Source of the DNA: Lathyrus oleraceus
Lineage: Eukaryota; Streptophyta; Magnoliopsida; Fabales; Fabaceae
Assembly: GCF_024323335.1 (NCBI RefSeq)
Contig: NC_066584.1
Coordinates: 272,157,618-272,221,617 of the forward strand
DNA length: 64,000 nt
Reading direction: 5' to 3'
Shown here: one piece after another, positions 22,301-31,817 of the stretch
Layout: each line of letters begins with the position of its first letter
Position numbering within the stretch: position 1 is the stretch's first letter
Translations under genes and position numbers: made by a program
Notes under the pieces: generated by a model
The model's database searches: none
Told to the model about the DNA's origin: nothing
Seen by the model: the letters and a program-made list of their open reading frames with translations, nothing else

Positions 22301-23335
22301 GTCTACAAGAAGGTTAGTGGGAGCATGATCGTTTTCCTAGTATTATATGTAGATGACATATTACTCATTGGAAACGATATCCCTACCCTACAACAAGTAA
22401 AGTCTTGGTTGGGGAAATGTTTTTCTATGAAGGACCTAGGTGAAGCAGCCTATATATTAGGAATCAGAATCTATAGAGATAGATCACAAAAACTGCTTGG
22501 CCTAAGTCAGAGTACATACATAGACAAAGTGTTGAGACGTTTTAATATGCATGATTCCAAGAAAGGATTCATACCTATGCAACATGGCCTGTGTCTATCA
22601 AAAACACAATCCCCTTTAACTAAGGAAGAAAGGGATCGCATGAATAAGATTCCATATGCATCTGCAATAGGATCTATCATGTATGCCATGTTATGTACTC
22701 GACCAGATGTCTCGTATGCTTTGAGTGCAACGAGTAGGTACCAATCTGATCCCGGTGATGCTCACTGGGTAGCTGTCAAGAATATCCTTAAGTATTTAAG
22801 AAGGACTAAGGACTCATTCTTGATATATGGAGGTCAGGAAGAGTTGGCTGTAATTGGATACACCGATGCTAGCTTCCAGACAGATAAGGATGACTTTAGA
22901 TCGCAATCTGGTTATGTGTTTTGCTTAAACGGTGGCGCTGTGAGCTGGAAAAGTTCAAAGCAAGATACAGTTGCTGATTCTACAACCGAGGCCGAGTATA
23001 TTGCTGCCTCAAGTGCAGCAAAGGAAGCTGTTTGGATCAAAAAGTTCATTAGTGAACTTGGCATAGTTCCTAGCATTGTGGATCCCATTGGTCTCTACTG
23101 TGATAACAATGGTGCTATCGCACAAGCCAAGGAGCCTAGATCTCACCAACGATCCAAACACATACTTAGGCTTTATCATCTCATTCGAGAGATAATAGAT
23201 AGAGGAGATGTGAAAATATGCAGAGTACCTACACTTGACAATATTGCTGACCCACTGACAAAGCCTCTTGCGCAGCAGAAGCATGATGGCCATACTAGAT
23301 CTATGGGTATTAAGGGTATGCCTGATTGGCTCTAG
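19376..23335 (+). CDS. Copia gag-pol polyprotein, intact (1319 aa)
   Basis: A single open frame encodes all copia proteins in order. Gag has a CCHC zinc knuckle (CFHCGKTGHWKRNC, about residues 253-267). Aspartic protease has DTGCGSH at about 301. Integrase has an HHCC region (HCRLGH...CRSC, about 435-475) and a catalytic D,D,E in HTDVCGPL (about 496), RSDRGGEY (about 560) and SERRNRT (about 597). Reverse transcriptase runs from KWVFKKKTDMDG (about 840) to the YVDD box (about 990). RNase H has TTEAEYIAAS (about 1204) and a terminal LTKPL. Integrase before RT defines Ty1/copia. The start ATG follows the leader at GATCACCATG. There is no stop or frameshift, unlike the related fragment at the right edge of the window. 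Confidence 0.97.
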   Translation: MTTNTSNNILRSILDKEKLSGTNFLDWHRNLRIVLKHDKKLYVLETLVPEEEPPSSAPKAERDAYKKHVDDANETACLMLATMNSELQKQHENMSAFDMIEHLKLLYQEQARHERFEVSKALFQSKLAEGAPVSPHVLKMIGYVENLERLGFPLGKELATDLILQSLPDRFSQFVLNFNMNDMDKSLPGLLGMLRTAEQNLKTKGKSILMIRNGKRQNKRPTKQGDKGKGKEVAKPRPTVAALKPTGGIAKAGTCFHCGKTGHWKRNCPKYLEDTKNGVETSTSGIFVIEINLSTSASWILDTGCGSHICTNVQGLKRSRDLAKGEVDLRVGNGAKVAALAVGTYVLTLPSGLIIQLENCYYVPAISRNIISISCLDKFGFSFIIKNNCCSIYLNDIFYATAQMSNGLYVLDLEMPIYNINTKRMRPNELNPTYLWHCRLGHINEKRISKLHKDGLLDSFDYESYETCRSCLIGKMTKSPFTGKGERANDLLGLIHTDVCGPLNIPARGGFQYFITFTDDFSRYGYVYLMKHKSESFEKFKEFKNEVQNQLGKNIKTLRSDRGGEYLSLEFDDHLKECGILSQLTPPGTPQWNGVSERRNRTLLDMVRSMMSHADLPNSFWGHALLTAAYTLNRVPSKKVEKTSYEIWSGKKPHMSYMKIWGCEVYVKRQISTKLEPKSDKCLFVGYPKETKGYYFYNPSEGKVFVARTGVFLEKDFISKGTSGRKVELEEIQESQSIDTPMEELEQETQEVVEEQPAQVEQNQRRSSRIRQLPERYGYLITDQGDVLLMDQDDPMTYQEAITGPESEKWLEAMKSEMDSMYTNQVWTLVEPPVGVNPIGCKWVFKKKTDMDGKVHTYKARLVAKGYKQIHGIDYDETFSPVAMLKSVRILLAIAAYHDYEIWQMDVKTAFLNGNLLEDVYMTQPEGFDIPEEAQKICKLQRSIYGLKQASRSWNLRFDETVKQYGFIKNEDEPCVYKKVSGSMIVFLVLYVDDILLIGNDIPTLQQVKSWLGKCFSMKDLGEAAYILGIRIYRDRSQKLLGLSQSTYIDKVLRRFNMHDSKKGFIPMQHGLCLSKTQSPLTKEERDRMNKIPYASAIGSIMYAMLCTRPDVSYALSATSRYQSDPGDAHWVAVKNILKYLRRTKDSFLIYGGQEELAVIGYTDASFQTDKDDFRSQSGYVFCLNGGAVSWKSSKQDTVADSTTEAEYIAASSAAKEAVWIKKFISELGIVPSIVDPIGLYCDNNGAIAQAKEPRSHQRSKHILRLYHLIREIIDRGDVKICRVPTLDNIADPLTKPLAQQKHDGHTRSMGIKGMPDWL

Positions 23336-23337
23336 TG

Positions 23338-23349
23338 CTAGTGGGAGAT
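23338..23349 (+). other. Copia polypurine tract
   Basis: TAGTGGGAGATTG directly precedes the 3' LTR start (TGTTGG at 23350), the standard plus-strand primer position. Confidence 0.85.
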
Positions 23350-24738
23350 TGTTGGTGTAAGCCCTAGAGGCCAATATTTTTGGTACTTGTATCGAATTAT
23401 TTATTAATAATAAAAGGCTTTTTCTTTATTACGTTTGTTTAATAAAGTCCCTAGAATAGCTAGTCTGTTTAATGTATCAAGTATGACTTAATCATGAGAT
23501 CACATTAAACATAAGGACACTATTCTTATAGTATCCGTAGTCGAGCTTTAGTGTGAAGTGGGATAACATTAAAGCATTAAGACTATTATGTTTGTAGACT
23601 AATGATCACATCTCATGGATCATGGATAAAGAGTTATCAAGTCTTAAACATATGTATGAATATTAAGAGTAATATTTGTACCGGATTGACCCGCTATGAG
23701 AATGCTATATAGAAAGTTATGCAAAGTGTCATAAGTTATTCTCATGGTGATAATAGTGTATTCCACTCTTCGACCTGAAACCACTATGGATCCTAGATGT
23801 AGAGTCGAGTGCTTTATTGCTGATCCAACGTTGTCCGTAACTGGATAACCATAAAGACAGTTAATGGGTACTCCACAAAGCATGCTGAGGGACATGAGTG
23901 TCCTAGATGGAATTTGCCCATCCTGCGCAACAGGATAAATGTCTATGGGCCCAATATTGAACTGAACAAGGATGACACGGTCTATGCCTTATGTTTAATA
24001 TAGACATAAGGGCAAAAGGGTAATTATACACATAAGTATTATCACAGAAGGAATTGTCAGATCACATGACATTTTCGTGTCTTGGGTAGCAGTGATGTGT
24101 TGCTAGATACCGCTCACTGTTTATTATGTTAAATGCGTGATTTAATATAATTGCCAACGTCACGAAAACCTACAGGGTCACACACAAAGGACGGATTGAT
24201 GAGAGATAGAGTAACTAAGGAATACCGTAAGGTACGGTGCCCTTAAGTGAGTTATAGAGCATCGTAAGGTACGATGTACTTGAGTAGAATATGAAATATG
24301 GTAAGGTACCATGAGCTTAAGTGATTTTGGGCATATTATAAGATATGGGCCAAAATACACTTAAGTGGGCTTTTAGCTTGAAGCCCACACAAGTGGTTCT
24401 ATAAATAGAACCCTTGTGCAAAAGCAAAAAATTGGCGGTTGCATTATTTTCGTTTTCTATCACTCTCTCTCTCTCACTCAAAGCCTTCATTCGTACCAGC
24501 TAGCACTGAGATTGAAGGAACCCGTTCGTGTGGACTGAGTAGAGACGTTGTCATCGTTCAACGTTCGTGATCGCTTCGTGGATTTGCATCAAAGGTTTTG
24601 ATCGTCACAAGAGATCTGCACCAAAGGTTTCAACCGTCACAAGAGGTAAATATTCTATCACTGACCATGACCATTCGTAAGGATCTCTAAAGGAGAAAAT
24701 TTTATTTCCGCTGCGTTTTGGACCGCAATTCTCCTTCA
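23350..24738 (+). mobile_element. Copia 3' LTR
   Basis: 1389 bp, about 99% identical with 15851-17240. The differences include GGATCCAAAATG versus GGATCCTAGATG, CAAAGCATACTG versus CAAAGCATGCTG, and a shorter CT run. It ends CTTCA, followed by the repeated GCAGC. Confidence 0.95.
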
Positions 24739-25867
24739 GCAGCAGCTTCTTAACTCAGCCCACTACTTCCGTAAGCCTGCATTGCGCATTCTTATCGGCA
24801 TTTGCAAGTTTGAGATAGGTTTAGTTAAGAAGGCGGTTCTGGACGCGCACGGTGTACCACTAATTCTTCCCCTTCTTGATTACTCTGACTCAGAAATCAG
24901 TGAAACTGCCGTTAGTCTTCTCTTTCTTTTCTCACAACAAGAACCATAAGGAGTTGTTGAATACCTCTTCAGGCCCAGAAGATTTGAAGCTTTAGTCAGG
25001 TTTCTTGAGAATGACGAAAATAATGATGTACAAGTAGCTGCTACTGGTTTACTAGCTAACCTTCCTAAATCCGAACGAAAACTCACTATGCAATTAATTG
25101 ACTTAGGTGGCCTTGATGCAATTATAAACATTTTTAAAAACGGTACAATGGAAGCAAAAGAAAATGCTCTCAGTGCATTCTTTAGGTTCACAGATCCCAC
25201 AGATATCAAGTCACAACGCGATTTGGTTAGACGAGGAATATATTCTCTGTTAGTAAAATTTCTCAACACTGGTTCAATGATAGCAAAGGCAATAGCAGCA
25301 GCATTCATTGGTGATCTTTCCATGAGCACTCCAAAGCTCACAGTTGTTTCAAAATCATCATTTTGCAGGTATTTTCGATCATCACAAGCTCCTCTATGCT
25401 CGGCACACGGAAGTGTTTGTAATGTGAATTCCACATTTTGTCTTTTGGAAGAAAATGCACTACCTGGCTTGATTAAGTTGTTATAAGAGGAGGTTCATGC
25501 AACTGCTTATGAAGCCATACAGACACTTTCCACATTGGTTATAGAAGACTTTCCTCAGAGAGAAGCTCGTGTTTTGCACGAATTGAATGCAATGAGACCC
25601 ATATTGAAAATTTTAAACTGGGGAAGTGATTCTCTTAAGGCAGAAGTTCTTGGACTCTTGGAGAAGGTGTTTGTCTCAAAGGAAATGGTTGAATCCTATG
25701 GCTCAATGGCTAGATTGCGTCTATTCCATCTTACCGGCATGAATGTATACGGGGACGGCCACCTAAGGAGAAAAGTTGCCAAGGTATTGTCATTGCTGGA
25801 ACGCTATTCAAGATCGTCATCACATTCAATCACCGGAGTTGTGTTGAGTGAGAATCTACGCCTATGA
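24739..25867 (+). pseudogene. U-box/ARM protein of PUB43/PUB44 type, copy A, 3' part
   Basis: It continues the ARM-repeat coding after the copia element, co-linear with 50381-50895 and 52911-53571 in copy B. It reads as helical ARM repeats (LTMQLIDLGGLDAIIN, MEAKENALSAFFRF) and ends VLSENLRL before TGA at 25865. Beside the insertion it has at least two nonsense changes: TAA at about 24946 where copy B has GAA, and TAA at about 25484 where copy B has CAA. Unlike copy B, its frame through about 25255-25290 is continuous, so this copy shows the ancestral state at the site of the PGRL1 insertion. Confidence 0.8.
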
Positions 25868-26550
25868 GTAAGAAGTTAAAACGTAGGAGTGTATTTCATG
25901 TACTTGTTTAAAGTGAGAAGAAAAATGTTTTGCATTTTGTGATTAGATTCCCAAACCTCTAAATCTATTAAGTGATTAGATGTGGCACATGTTCCTCTCG
26001 TAGGTTGAATTTATCACTCTCAAATTTGATATTGTATTTTGTCAAACTATGAATCTCTGCCAGTTTACAGGGCTATCTTAGTTAGGGATTCTTTTTATTT
26101 TCTCTCTCTATTACTTTGAAGAGTCTTGAAGTGTATATAAAATAATTTGACCCACCAAATATCACATTATCATAATTATATTTTTAAAATTTTGATAATA
26201 GAAAAAATGAAGGTAAAAGGGAACAAATTCACAAATTCTGAAACAAGAGTACAAGAAACCTCAAATAAAATAAAACAGATACAAACAAATTGTAAAACAA
26301 AAAGAAAGTAGAGAGAAGTCCAAACAATTAATTCCTTTTGGATCTTTAATAACCCGGTGCCTAAAAAGGTTAGCTCTCGTAGGCATTTTATCTTAAAGTA
26401 ATTGCCAAGAAACAACAATAATTTAAGTTGATCAACTTTTTCAAATAAGAGGGAGAATCCAACCAATACCAGGAGAAGTAATATCATATTACAAAATATG
26501 TCGTAATAAGGAGGTATAAGCCATTTTACGAGAATAAAAAGAGAATACAA
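25868..26550 (+). other. Copy A downstream flank, shared with copy B
   Basis: No gene. It is co-linear with 53572-54323 and shows where the duplicated unit continues past the PUB stop. Copy B has a 62-bp internal duplication not present here. Confidence 0.7.
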
Positions 26551-26692
26551 ATTTTTTATTTAAATAATCCTATTTTTTTAAAAAAATCTAAAATAACTTA
26601 TTTTTTAGATTATTTCTCAAAATACCCCATTTTGAAGAGGAGGCGTCAGATGAATTGACATCTGCTCTTAAACTTAAAGAGGAGAAGTCAAG
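26551..26692 (+). mobile_element. MULE terminal fragment (left end), truncated
   Basis: Matches the first ~140 bp of the MULE at 54324 (AAATAATCCTATTTTT, ATACCCCATTTTGAAGAGGA) and stops at AGAAGTCAA, where Ogre-2 begins. Its presence in both copies means the MULE was in place before the duplication. Confidence 0.75.
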
Positions 26693-27687
26693 GGCGAACG
26701 GGAAACCCGTGATACCAAGTTGATCCCATATCGTGCCTATGTCATGGAGCTAATAAAATACTTTGACGAAATCACTTTCCGTCATATCCCGAGGACTGAG
26801 AATTAAATAGCTGATGTTTTGGCTATGTTGGCTTCAATGTACCAAGTTAGATTCCATAATGAAGCGCCTCTCATTCAGATAGAGCGGAAGGTTGAGCCTG
26901 CCTACTGTCAGTTGATTGAAGAGGAAGTCGATGGTAAACCTTGGTTTCACGATATTAGATGCTTTTTGCAAAACCAAGAATATCCAACAGATGCAACAAC
27001 CTGTGACAAGAAAACATTGAGGAAGTTAGCATCCAAATTCTTCTTAAGCAATGGTGTGTTATACAAGAGAAGCCACGACATGATTCTGCTCAGATGCGTA
27101 GATGGACATGAAACGGACCTGTTGATCAAGGAGATTCATGAAGGATCCTTTGGAACTCATGCAAATGGGCATGCCATGGCAAAGAAGATTTTGAGAGCAG
27201 GTTATTACTGGTTGACCATGGAATCCGATTGCTTCAATTATGCTAGAAAATATCATAAATGCCAAATCTATGCAGACAAGGTACACATGCCTCCGACCCT
27301 ACTAAACGTTTTAACATCACCTTGGCCGTTCTCAATGTGGGGCATTGACATGATTGGCGCCATCGAGCCTAAAGCTTCCAACGGTCACCGCTTCATCCTG
27401 GTTGTCATTGATTACTTTACCAAATGGGTAGAAGTCTCCTCTTATGCTAATGTGACAAAACAAGTGGTCGCACGGTTCCTCAAGAAAGAGATTATTTGCC
27501 GCTATGGAGTTCCAAGTCGGATCATTACAGACAATGGGACGAATCTAAACAATAATACAATGAAAGAATTATGCGAAAGCTTCAAGATTGAGCACCATAA
27601 CTCTTCACCATATCGTCCAAAGATGAATGGCGCTGTTGAAGCCACTAATAAAAACATCAAGAAGATCCTACAGAAAATGGTGAAAAC
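26693..27687 (+). pseudogene. Ogre-2 RNase H end and integrase, first part
   Basis: The frame starts in RNase H (DTKLIPYRAYVMELI, FRHIPR), has one TAA nonsense codon near 26803, then runs into integrase. Visible are the zinc-binding H..H..C..C region (HEGSFGTHANGH ... CFNYARKYHKC) and a catalytic D,D,E in WGIDMIG (about 27347), TDNGTN (about 27530) and GAVEATN (about 27638). The core is well preserved but is cut by a solo copia LTR after the VKT codons at 27687; coding resumes at 29062. A long frame with one early stop suggests a moderately old copy. Confidence 0.85.
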
Positions 27688-27923
27688 TGAAGGAGATTTG
27701 TGATCCAAAACGTAGCGGAAATTAAAATTTTCTCCTTTAGTGATCCTTACGAATGGGCATGATCAGTGATAGAATATTTACCTATTGTGACGACTGAAAC
27801 CTTTGATGCAGATCTACGGAGCGATCACGAACGTTGAACGACGACAACGCCTCTACTCAGTCCACACGAACAGATTCCTTCAATCGCAGTGCTAGCTGCT
27901 ATGAATGAAGGCTTTGAGTGAGT

Positions 27924-27962
<39 letters not shown>

Positions 27963-29061
27963 CGAAAATGCAACTGCAATTAATGCTTCTGCACAAGGGT
28001 TCTATTTATAGAACCACTTGTGTGGGCTTCAAGCTAAAAAGCCCACTTAAGTGTATTTGGCCCATATCTTATAATATGCCAAATTCACTTAAGTGTGTGG
28101 TACCTTACCATATTTCGTATTCTACTTAAGTACACCGTACCTTACGATGTTCCACAATTCACTTAAGTGCACCGTATCTTACGGTGTTCCTTAGTTACTC
28201 TATCTCTCATCAATCCGTCCTTTGTGTGTGACCCTGTAGGTTTTCGCGGCATTGTCAATTATATTAAATCACGTATTTAACATAATAAATAGTGAGCGGT
28301 ATCTAACAACACATCACTGCTGCCCAAGACACGAAAATGTCATGTGATCTGACAAATCCTTCTGTGATAATACTTATGCGTATAATTACCCTTTTGCCCT
28401 TATGTCTATATTGAACACAAGGCATAGACCGTGTCATCCTTGTCCAGTTCAATATTGGGCCCATAGACATTTATCCTATTACGCAGGATGGGCAAATTCC
28501 ATCTAGGTCACTCATGTCCCTCAGCATACTTCGTGGAGTACCCATTAACTGTCTTTATGGTTATCCAGTTACGGATAATGTTTGATCAGCAATAAAGCAC
28601 TCGAGTCTACATCTAGGGTCCATAGTGGTTTCAGGTTGAAGGGTGATATACACCATTATCACCATGAGAATAACTTATGACACTTTGCATAAAATTCTAT
28701 ATAGTATTCTCATAGCGGGTCAATCCAATATGGATATTTTACTCTTATTATTCATACCTATGTTTAAGACTTGATAACTCCTTATCCATGATCCATGAGA
28801 TATGATCATCAGTCTACATACATAATAGTCTTAATGCTTTAATGTTATCCCACTTCAAAATAAAGCTCGACTACGGATACTTTAAGAATAGTGTCCTTAT
28901 GTTTAATGTGATCTCATGATTAAGTCATACTTGATACATTAAACGGACTAGCTATTCTAGGGACTTTATTAAATAAACATAATAAAGAAAAAGTATTTTA
29001 TTATTAATAAATAATTCGATATAAGTACCAAAAATATTGGCCTCTAGGGCTTACACCAACA
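27688..29061 (-). mobile_element. Solo copia LTR inside Ogre-2 integrase
   Basis: The minus strand matches the LTRs of the 15851-24738 element over the whole length, from TGTTGGTGTAAGCCC (29061) to ...CTCCTTCA (27688), with clearly more differences than those two LTRs show with each other. There is no internal region, so this is the product of LTR-LTR recombination. Flanks are AAAAC on the left and AACCT on the right; joined, they restore the integrase frame (KT/YKDW), with a short imperfect target repeat in an A-run. A (GA)n run lies at 27924-27958. Confidence 0.9.
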
Positions 29062-29577
29062 AACCTATAAGGATTGACACGAAATGTTACCCTTTGCACT
29101 GCATGGATACCGGACTTCCGTCCGCACTTCAACAGGGGCAACCCCATTCTCTTTGGTATATGGGATGGAAGCGGTTCTCCCAATTGAAGTGGAGATACCT
29201 TCAATGAGAATCTTGATGGAGACCAAGCTAAAATAGGCTGAATGGATCCAAAACAGATTTGATCAGTTAAACCTCATAGATGAGAAGCGAATGACTTCTT
29301 TGTGCCATGGACAGTATTACCAGAAACGGCTCAAAAGGGCTTTTGACAAGAAAGTACGTGTTCGGGAATTCAGAGAAGGAGACCTCGTGCTCAAGAAGAT
29401 CTTGCCAATACACAAGGATTCGCGTGGGGAGTGGACTCCCAATTACGAAGCCCCATATGTTGTGAAGAAAGCCTTCTCCGGAGGTGCCTTGATTCTCACA
29501 ACTATGGATAGTGAAGAGCTCTCACACCCCGTGAACTCTGATGTAGTTAAAAAAATACTATGCCTAATAAAAACCCG
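29062..29577 (+). pseudogene. Ogre-2 integrase C-terminal part
   Basis: It resumes the integrase frame ([31 protein letters not shown]) and contains a TAG nonsense codon near 29233. It ends with FREGDLVLKKI and WTPNYEAPYVVKKAFSGG, as in Ogre-1. An extra A in the A-run near 29552 shifts the last codons so the natural stop is missed and the frame ends at 29581. The TAA lies in the first post-pol stem. Confidence 0.85.
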
Positions 29578-29775
29578 CTAAGTCGAAAACCTGAAAGGGC
29601 GATTTAGGCACAAAAAAAAGGTATCCCGGTGGATCGAAAACCCGAAGGGGCGATCCAGGCAGGAGTTAGGGATGAATAAAAAATGATAGCTCGCTAAGTT
29701 AAAAACTTGAAAGGGCAACTTAGGCAAAAAAAGAGCATCCCGGTGGATTGAAAACCCGAAAGGGCCATCCAGGCA
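29578..29775 (+). repeat. Ogre-2 post-pol stem-loops, four in tandem
   Basis: Stems: CTAAGTC/GATTTAG (29578-29584/29601-29607), GGATCG/CGATCC (29631-29636/29651-29656), CTAAGTT/AACTTAG (29694-29700/29717-29723) and GGATTG/CCATCC (29745-29750/29765-29770, one mismatch). All have a loop close to GAAAACCCGAAAGGG. Two alternating types form two tandem pairs. Confidence 0.8.
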
Positions 29776-31804
29776 AAAGTTAGGGGCAAAAGGCATAAAC
29801 TGCATCAGATGTTAGTGATCGATACAAGAAAACCAGAGATGGAAGATCGCTCCAGTTACTCCCTTTAGAAGCAAGGTTTTGGGGAATCATGTTTATTAGG
29901 GATGGTAGTAGTCATTGGATTCAATGTAAACCTTTCCTTATTGTCATTTTCAAAATTGTAACATTCCATGGAGCTATGCCATTTGCGTGCTACCATTCCA
30001 AATAAAATATTTTGCCTATCAATCATTGTTAATTGTGTTCTTTTATGTTTTCTTTGTTATGCTAAGTGTCATTTATTTGTTAATAATGAAATTTTGAAAC
30101 TCGAAAGTAATTTAAAATGTATTGAAAAATAAAATAAAATTGCTTTGATATGTGAAAACCAAGAGAAAATCATTTGTGTTCCCGAAAGTATCAAGGTTGC
30201 AGAAGCACTCCTAAATCACCAACAAGAATCTTCGTGGAACACAACTTATTAATCCTCTGGAAGGATGGCCCTTTAGTTATTTATAACTGTCAATCTTGAT
30301 AGATTCTCCTCTGGATACGCCTATTACTTGTACGGGTTTGAGTTATTGGTGTTGAGGAATCAGAATCTCTATAAACAGTCTCTACGAACTCCTAGTCTGC
30401 CTATTATCATCATTGTATATCATGATCATTCATATATCATGCATAAAACAAAAAATTAAATCATGCATGGTTCAAAATGTACTTTGTACTCATTTGTGTT
30501 GCCCCTTCGGTCTTGTCGTTGATTGTTATCCTTGACCCAAAGACCATTTATCGCTAGCACTCCATCCAAAGTCCAATCATCATTGACATCCTGTAAGGTC
30601 CAGTTGTCACTGGTGCTATCTCCAATCCGATTGCCATTGGTATGTCAAGTTCAGTTGTCACTGATATCTTATCAGAAATCCAATTGTTATTTGGTACCCT
30701 TAAAATCTAGTTGTCACTAGTATTATTTCAAGAGTTCAATTATCATTGACGTCTCCAAAATCCAGTTGTTACTTGCATTATCGTCAAAGATCCGGTTGTT
30801 ACTAGCATCTTTTCAAAATCCCATTGTCATCCGTATCTATTTAAACTCTAGTAGTAACTAGCGCTCTATTCTTAAAATCCAATTGTTGTTGGCTTTCTCT
30901 AAAAGTCCAGTTATAACTGGCACTCCGTTTAAAAATACGATCGTAATTGGTACCTGAAGTTTGGTTGTCGCCAACATCATTTAAAGTCTAGTTGAAGATG
31001 TCACCAATCCGTTAGGAGCTGGTTGTAATCCATTTCTTACGGTCCAAGTCCAATTGTTTTTGGCACATACAAAGAGTTTGATTACTCTGTTTTTCTTAAT
31101 GGTTCCTAGAAAGTCATGAGTGACTTTTCATTTTAAGGAATTCCCAGAAGCTTGGATGTTATTCTTGTTGAAAACTCCAATGATGTTGGTTTTGTTTGAT
31201 TTCTTTGTAAAGACTCATCATAGCCTTTTGCATAAATGATCTACTTATAAGAAGACCCGCGTTTATCCTTGTTTTGCATAAATTCCCTGTTATGAATCTC
31301 CAAAATCTGTGATCATGTATTCTAAAAATGCAGGTCATGTATGAACTTGTTGATGAAACTTGTTTTGTATGTTTTTCAATACTGTTAGGTCAATGTATAA
31401 ACCTGTTGTTCAAAATTGCTAGAATATTTCGGTGTTTGTCACGTCATGTACGAACCTGTTGTTAAAATCTATTTGCATACTCCCAAATTTTTTTCCTCTA
31501 GTATGATTGTTATCCCCAACAAGTTTTCACCTTCATTTTTGTTTCCTGTGGGCCACCGTTATAATATGTCTCCATCATTACCCACAGGTCCATTTGTTAT
31601 TCTTCATCTATCATAAAATATCCAGTTAGAGTCCATCTCATATCATATCCCTAGAAAATCAAAATGAAAATTTCTTCATACATTCATAGCATTTCATATC
31701 ATCTGCATTTAGGGACAAAATTAGGGTCTTTTTAGTATTTAACTATCTCCCACCGCGATCATATGAAGATTGACATTCTTCATATTCTCTTGTTGAAGAT
31801 ATTT
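29776..31804 (+). other. Ogre-2 3' non-coding region
   Basis: About 2 kb with no gene. It contains the short hairpin array (separate entry) and ordinary AT-rich sequence, ending at the polypurine tract. Confidence 0.6.
30572..31075 (+). repeat. Array of ~16 mini-hairpins, period about 28 bp, with varying stems
   Basis: Each unit is five bases, a four-base loop (mostly TGTC or TGTT) and five pairing bases. Perfect units: CCAGT/ACTGG (30600, 30907), TCAGT/ACTGA (30651), CTAGT/ACTAG (30707, 30848) and TCAAT/ATTGA (30736). With one G-U pair: CCGAT/ATTGG (30627), CCAAT/GTTGG (30879), TTGGT/GCCAA (30961). Imperfect units lie at 30572, 30680, 30762, 30792, 30818, 30936, 31018 and 31050. The array lies between pol and LTR in transcript sense. 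Confidence 0.85.
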
Positions 31805-31817
31805 AAATAGGGGCAAC
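31805..31817 (+). other. Ogre-2 polypurine tract
   Basis: AAATAGGGGCAAC directly precedes the LTR start TGTCATACCCTCAATTTTT, the usual Ogre arrangement. Confidence 0.75.

Larger units (their letters stand above)
15851..24738 (+). mobile_element. Complete Ty1/copia LTR retrotransposon (8888 bp) inside PUB copy A
   Basis: Full structure: 5' LTR, initiator-tRNA-Met primer site, 2.1 kb leader, one uninterrupted gag-pol frame, polypurine tract and 3' LTR, flanked by a perfect 5-bp target duplication. The two LTRs differ by about a dozen substitutions and a few one- or two-base indels over 1390 bp (my count by eye), so the insertion is recent. All the usual catalytic motifs are present, so it may be autonomous. 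The protein style and LTR length suggest the Angela/Tork side of the copia family, but I am not sure of the lineage. Related sequences in the window: a solo LTR (27688-29061) and a decayed pol fragment (62159-64000). Confidence 0.95.

Noticed and set aside
30572..31075. CRISPR-like array (short repeats at regular spacing)
   Set aside because: The units are degenerate hairpins without constant repeats or unique spacers, there are no cas genes, and the context is a plant retrotransposon.
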